The position numbers and the translations under genes were made by a program. A model generated the notes under the pieces. The model worked only from the letters and a program-made list of their open reading frames with translations, was not told the DNA's origin and did not search any database. 64,000 nt of DNA from Clytia hemisphaerica. Its lineage: Eukaryota > Cnidaria > Hydrozoa > Leptothecata > Clytiidae. The DNA is taken from the NCBI GenBank assembly GCA_902728285.1, contig CACVBU010000389.1, positions 1 to 64,000 on the forward strand. The letters are read 5' to 3'. Below, one piece after another: positions 59,299 to 64,000 of the stretch (positions are counted from its first letter, which is position 1; the number at the start of each line of letters is the position of its first letter).

Positions 59299-61066
59299 GG
59301 TGGAATTTTTCTTCTTCTACTCTGTTATCTGTTATCTGTAGAATTATTCGATTATGATTTTTGATTCTCTTTACGTATGATTCTTCTGTAAAAATCTTTT
59401 GAATTCGGATTGGTGCTTCTGGAAGTTTTATGATTAAGATACATTCGATGATGGAAATATGATATTTTACCTCCTGTTTCCTGATTGCGAAATCGGAAAA
59501 TCTCGAAATTCTTTCAAGCCATTTGAGTTGCTAGTATTTGTTTTTGGAAATTATCAGTGACTCCATATTTCATAAATTCAAATCCAGGCAAGTATATTTC
59601 TGGTTAAAATGTGCGACCACTAAAATGAAACTTCAAGTAAGTGATATTTGCAATCAAATCACAGCAGAGTTAAAATCGAATCAAAATAAGTATTGTAGAT
59701 TTTCTGGTAAGCTTTGGCTCTGCCTGGAATCAAATTTGCCGACGCAGAAATAAAACCATGTAGAAATGACACAATCTCAAAATCATTTCTTTCTCTAGGC
59801 ATCGAATCAAAAAAAGAATTGGACAATTCTTTTGTCTTTTTTCTTATTCACGTATTTTTTCATTGCAATAGAATTTGTCGAAATTTTTCTTGAAGAATCT
59901 TTTTTTGAATATAAATTTCTTTCATTTTTTTGTGTTTGAACAATAGGTTAATTAATACAGACCTTTTAAACTACTGTGTGAAGAAAAATTGACAGTGCCA
60001 CATGTTGAGAGTGCAAAAAACCTGAATTTTGACCTGTTGACAATAGAGGGATTTTTGTATATGCATGGCTGTCATGGTAACTTGCATCTGCCTTGACAAC
60101 AAAAAAAAACAAAGAAACAAGGCTGAAATGCTTTTTGATTGCGTATGGCCAGATTTTCTCGTGAATTTTTCTTGAAATACGAATTTTTTGATGACTTATT
60201 TTTCACGAAAAATAGCCTGTTGCATTAAATTTTCCCAAGTCGAGTTAGTGGGTGAATATTTAAAACGGATAGGAGCTCTATGGTATTCCATTCTAATTTC
60301 TGTGTTTTAGAAGTTCAAAATTTTCCCATGACGCTCTATGAGTTTATGTAAAGATCCTTGACAAAAATCAAATTGCAATGAATACAGTAGATCATGTAAA
60401 GCTCTTCTTTTAAAGCACCTATTTAAAATTCATATCGACATGGCTTCACCGGAGCATTCAATTTGAAATTAATGTCCATCCGTTGGTCCAAAAAATTTGT
60501 TTTTTAAAAATTGAGGTTCAAAAAATTGATCGTGATCCTGAACTTTTTGCTGTCAAAAATTATCAAAATATGTGCATGACAGTTGAAAGAAGAAAGCCAC
60601 CATAAAAATTTTGTTACTCTAAGTATATATTCCAAATAAATATACCTCATTTTGAAGGACGAAGGAACTGATTTTTTCAAATTAATTGGTAGAGCTTTGA
60701 AATTTCGTGACTCAAGAAAACAAGGCAAATTACTTTAAAATACCTATCAAATCAGTTTTTTCAAAAAAGATGAACAAAATAAAAAAATGTTAAATGAAAT
60801 AATAGAATAAAATAGCTACATGTCATTCGAGCATACCTCCAAGCTCGAACAACTTATCCACAAATTAAAACATTCGAAGCCCTATATTCTTACTACTGCG
60901 AAAACCGCAATTATCGAATATAATCAAATAAAGAAACTGCATGAAAAGGGTTGGGTTCTAGCATTCAAAAGAATTGGCGCGCTCATCAGACAAGGCCATT
61001 TGAGCTTTTGTAAACTCGTTCTCAATTCCCTATTGTTCTAATATCGAACAAGTTGTCTAACAACAT
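59299..61066. other. Intergenic, no gene seen
   Basis: AT-rich spacer between the receptor and the next element. Contains the receptor's 5' region. The short open frames are not supported. Confidence 0.45.
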
Positions 61067-61075
61067 GACAAAAAG

Positions 61076-61417
61076 CCCGGGGGGGGCACTGGGTTTGCGG
61101 ACTGACGGTATATGCGGGCCAAAAATTGGCTTTAAAATTGCACCCTTACAGTGCAGCAAAAATCAGTGAAAATCATACCCTTAGAGTGCATTTTCCCCCA
61201 AATTTTCGATCCCTTTTGTGCAAAAAAATGGTCAAAATTCTAGCATTCTTGGTCAAAATACCTAGATTTTTCAAGAATTTTCTGAAATTTCTACCCTTAC
61301 AGTGCATCTCTAGTTTTTCCGACCCTTACAGTGCATTTTAAACATATTGGAAAAGGTACCCTTAACACCCGCACAAGCCCGTTGGTCCTTTTGCCCAGCT
61401 GCCCCCCCCCCCTCCGG
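61076..61417. mobile_element. G-run-ended MITE with CCCTTACAGTGCA array and 9-bp target duplication
   Basis: GACAAAAAG flanks both sides (61067-61075, 61418-61426). The left end is CCCGGGGGGGGCACTGGG; the right end is a C-run then CTCCGG. Inside, five variants of CACCCTTACAGTGCA are spaced about 40-60 bp. The design matches 56632-56992 although the repeated word differs. Confidence 0.8.
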
Positions 61418-61441
61418 GACAAAAAGGCTTCACGGAGATTA

Positions 61442-61514
61442 CCAGCTGGCACACAACGTTGTTCGACGTTGGAAACGTTAGATAAACGTCGAAAAAACTT
61501 TGTGTGCCAGCTGG
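61442..61514. repeat. Small hairpin CCAGCTGGCACACAA
   Basis: CCAGCTGGCACACAA and TTGTGTGCCAGCTGG close a 73-bp foldback unit with AACGTT words inside. It lies just downstream (3') of the minus-strand gene. Confidence 0.75.
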
Positions 61515-61539
61515 GTTGATTCCTGCCATGGTCAAATTA

Positions 61540-61545
61540 TTTATT
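61540..61545 (-). promoter_or_regulatory. Candidate polyadenylation signal for the cysteine-rich gene
   Basis: Minus-strand AATAAA 80 nt beyond the stop codon at 61625. Confidence 0.5.
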
Positions 61546-61624
61546 CGTGTTCACCATAGAAAACGATGCGTTAAACCCTTATAAAATTGATTGGACTTGA
61601 TACATTTGGATTGCATATCCAAAT

Positions 61625-63781
61625 TTACAACTCAGTTTTAGGTTGGTGTATTTCATGCTCACTTAGAAAACCAAGTGCGCCCTTCCTGACGCCCACATCG
61701 GGCGCCATATCTTTCTCAATAAATGGACATCTAATTTTCCCAAACTCTCCCTTATTTCCATCCCCAAGCTCTTCCCATTGCCATGACAACATCTCACAAA
61801 TGACGTCATGTCTAGTAAATGGTGTCGCTGCCGGTTCTTTCGAACATTGAACGAACGGTATTGGAGTAGCTAACGAATGGCATCCATGCTCTTGCGATAA
61901 TAATTCACTTCGTGCAGCTTGCACACCGTGCATTACAAAGTCCTTATCGATCTTCTTTTCGTCTGTGTAGGATAAATGTTTCTCTAATGTTTTCAAACAT
62001 TTCTGATCAGCTTCTGATCGTTTGCAAGCCTTATAAGGTTTTGGACAGCAGCATAAAAAGACGTTTTCTTGATCCTGTAGAACAGTCAAAGGGTTTGTGT
62101 CTTCACAGATTTTCTCTAATTCGTCCAAGAAACAGCCTGATTGTTGCCAATAAGGACATTTTCGTCGGTCAGTGTATGAAGCGATTCGATAGAGTTGAGG
62201 AGACGTATCTGTTAAAGCTGAAAAGAAGAAGCATCTGGTTGTGAGTTTGTTGAGCTCTTAAGTGAGTCTGGGTTGCTGGGCTACTGAGGCAGCACTCTAA
62301 TAGTTATGAATGTGATAAAACATCTTCCTTTTGTAATTTCAGCAAATAAGCAATAAACTTGTATTATAAAGTAAATTTAAGTATTTCGGGCTTATTCAAG
62401 GAACTCTTAACAAAGCATTTTTTTGGAAATTGCACCACATATTTACAAAATACTGAAAATTAGTAACATTTTCAAGCTTAAGACCCCAAAATTCAAGGAC
62501 AATTCAAAGACAAAGACTTCAAATGTTTCTTGGCGAAATTACATAGAAACAAAACGTTGAATAGCTTAGATACCTGCTTCTTCTTCCTCTCTATCGTTAA
62601 CGGGATGCAAGATTCGTTCGCTTGCATCGTCTTCATTCGAGGCTCGATATTTCCTTTTGAAAGGACACTTCGCTTCGAGCATCTCACCTTGATTGTCTAT
62701 ACCTAGTTCTTCATAAATCCAATATAGCTGTTCACATTGATGCTGCAAAGAGATGAACAGTTATCAGTGAAGAACTGAACATAAAAATAAAGTCTTTGAA
62801 CAATAAAAGTTTGAAGCAAGTTCCTTATTTGAAGTAAAGTGACAATTTATCAAAAAAACTTTTGAGATTATTTGCTGACTTTTTCAGAAATTTTTCGAAA
62901 TTGTATGAGGTCAGTAGTTTTTTTAGGAATGATTAAAAAAGATTATGGTTTTCGGCTGACAGGAAGAATATTCTTAGATCTTCTTATTACAATTAACAAA
63001 AACATAGTATACTAACCTGTTGCAGTTTAAACGGTGGTATCCCATTATTATCGCATTGCACTGGTTTTCTTGTCGAAAGATATTTTCCACAATTCTCATC
63101 TTGTTTTAATAGCTCCCGTCTAACATCGTTAAAAGCTTTTAAGGTCATTGCATAAGTTTTTTTCTCGTGGTCAACTTTGTCCATTACTTGTGCGAAAATG
63201 TCCACACATCTTTCATCTTTGTCTAATTCCCGGCATTCCTTGAACGGTTCTGGGCAGCAACAATGTTCTGATTGTATTAACAAATGTAGTTTAGCTTGTC
63301 CAAAATCTTCAGGGTTTTCATAGAAGTCGCACACGTTTTCGAGGATGGTTAAAAAACAACCCGATTGTTGGAAGTACGGACATTTTCGTCGGTTTTTGTA
63401 TGAACCAATTACCGGTGACTTCTTTCCTATAAAGAAAAAAATTTTGATTTAAAATGTGCTGAACTTTTTAGCAGTTGCAATCCACTCACGCGAAGACTGT
63501 TTGTTTGTTTATTAATGGGCGGTGATGGGCGGCAGGCGCTAAAGAATTCTCAAATTCTTCAGCTATTTTGAAGGAGAAAAATATTAAAAAGGGAGCGCTT
63601 ACAGTGAGAGTTCGTTTGTCGTTGTCTTAGTGGAGAAGCCGATGTTACAGCCTAAAAATGCGATTTTTCGTCCTAAAAATCACAATATCAAGTGCAAATC
63701 TGATATACCTTTTTTGCATTCCACACAACAGTGTTGCATCAGTAGTACTGCCAACAAAAATAACAAACCCAAAACCCTCAT
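61625..63781 (-). CDS. Secreted protein with two copies of an unrecognised cysteine-rich domain (4 exons, 414 aa)
   Basis: I do not recognise the family. Exons on the minus strand: 63781-63709, 63426-63017, 62742-62574, 62217-61625; all introns GT-AG, frame continuous. Exon 1 is a signal peptide (MRVLGLLFLLAVLLMQHCCV). Two modules of about 185 aa follow. Each begins RRKCPY(F/W)QQSGCFL, then has CCCPEPFKEC or CCCPKPYKAC, then RRELLKQDENC or RSELLSQEHGC, PVQC or FVQC, and closes with YEELGIDNQGEM / WEELGDGNKGEF and a KCPF or RCPF. Introns around module 1 are both phase 1, so the domain can move as a unit. An extra phase-0 intron splits module 1 only (LQQ/HQCEQ). Probably disulphide-rich and extracellular. 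No transmembrane segment after the signal. Function unknown. Confidence 0.8.
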
Positions 63782-64000
63782 GATAACTGATTAAATGTTA
63801 CAACAGTTTCACAAAAAACCACAAAGAACGTATACGTTGTCTCTCTCTCTCTCTTCTGTTTAGCAGTAACCTCGGAGTGTTTGGAGTGACTTTTTAAAAG
63901 AGTAATTGTCATATCATATCATAAGCAAATCATGACTGTTTTAATGTGTCTTAAAGAAACCAGGTTTTTTGTGTTACCATTATCATTTCAAGAGAAATAC

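Overview
The window is eukaryotic, from an invertebrate animal. It is AT-rich and has GT-AG spliceosomal introns. It carries animal-specific families: a PRD-class homeobox, a TRP-superfamily channel with ankyrin repeats, a rhodopsin-like 7TM receptor and a secreted PAN/Apple plus fibrinogen-like protein. Several short-element styles (G-run-ended elements, foldback MITEs) would fit a cnidarian or another early-branching animal. That placement is a guess and nothing here proves it. Most short open frames are chance or lie inside repeats, so the gene models below were built exon by exon from reading frame, splice sites and intron phase.

Layout. 1-11.9 kb: no gene seen; MITEs, a foldback element with 336-bp tandem repeats, a minisatellite, tRNA-derived SINE heads and a mariner-like element. 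11.95-20.1 kb (+): an 11-exon TRP/ankyrin channel of about 1009 aa. 20.1-24.2 kb: gene-poor. 24.2-33.2 kb (+): a secreted PAN/Apple and fibrinogen-like protein (449 aa in the six-exon form), with a further PAN-like exon group in its large intron 2 whose outer ends have matching intron phase. 33.4-40.3 kb: gene-poor repeats. 40.3-42.05 kb (+): a three-exon PRD-like homeobox gene (356 aa). 42.5-44.7 kb (-): at least two exons of an unrecognised basic protein with a possible PP1-docking motif, and a separate possible terminal exon. 46.3-50.0 kb (+): a decayed gene whose first exon is split by a 401-bp MITE. 50.4-57.5 kb: tandem and dispersed repeats. 58.3-59.3 kb (-): the 7TM receptor. 61.6-63.8 kb (-): a four-exon secreted protein built from two copies of a cysteine-rich domain I do not recognise.

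The genes do not form an obvious pathway. Two encode secreted modular proteins, two encode membrane sensors or channels, and one encodes a transcription factor. The most novel-looking items are the duplicated cysteine-rich module at 61.6-63.8 kb, a group of non-autonomous elements made of short iterated modules between inverted ends, and the MITE that landed in a coding exon.
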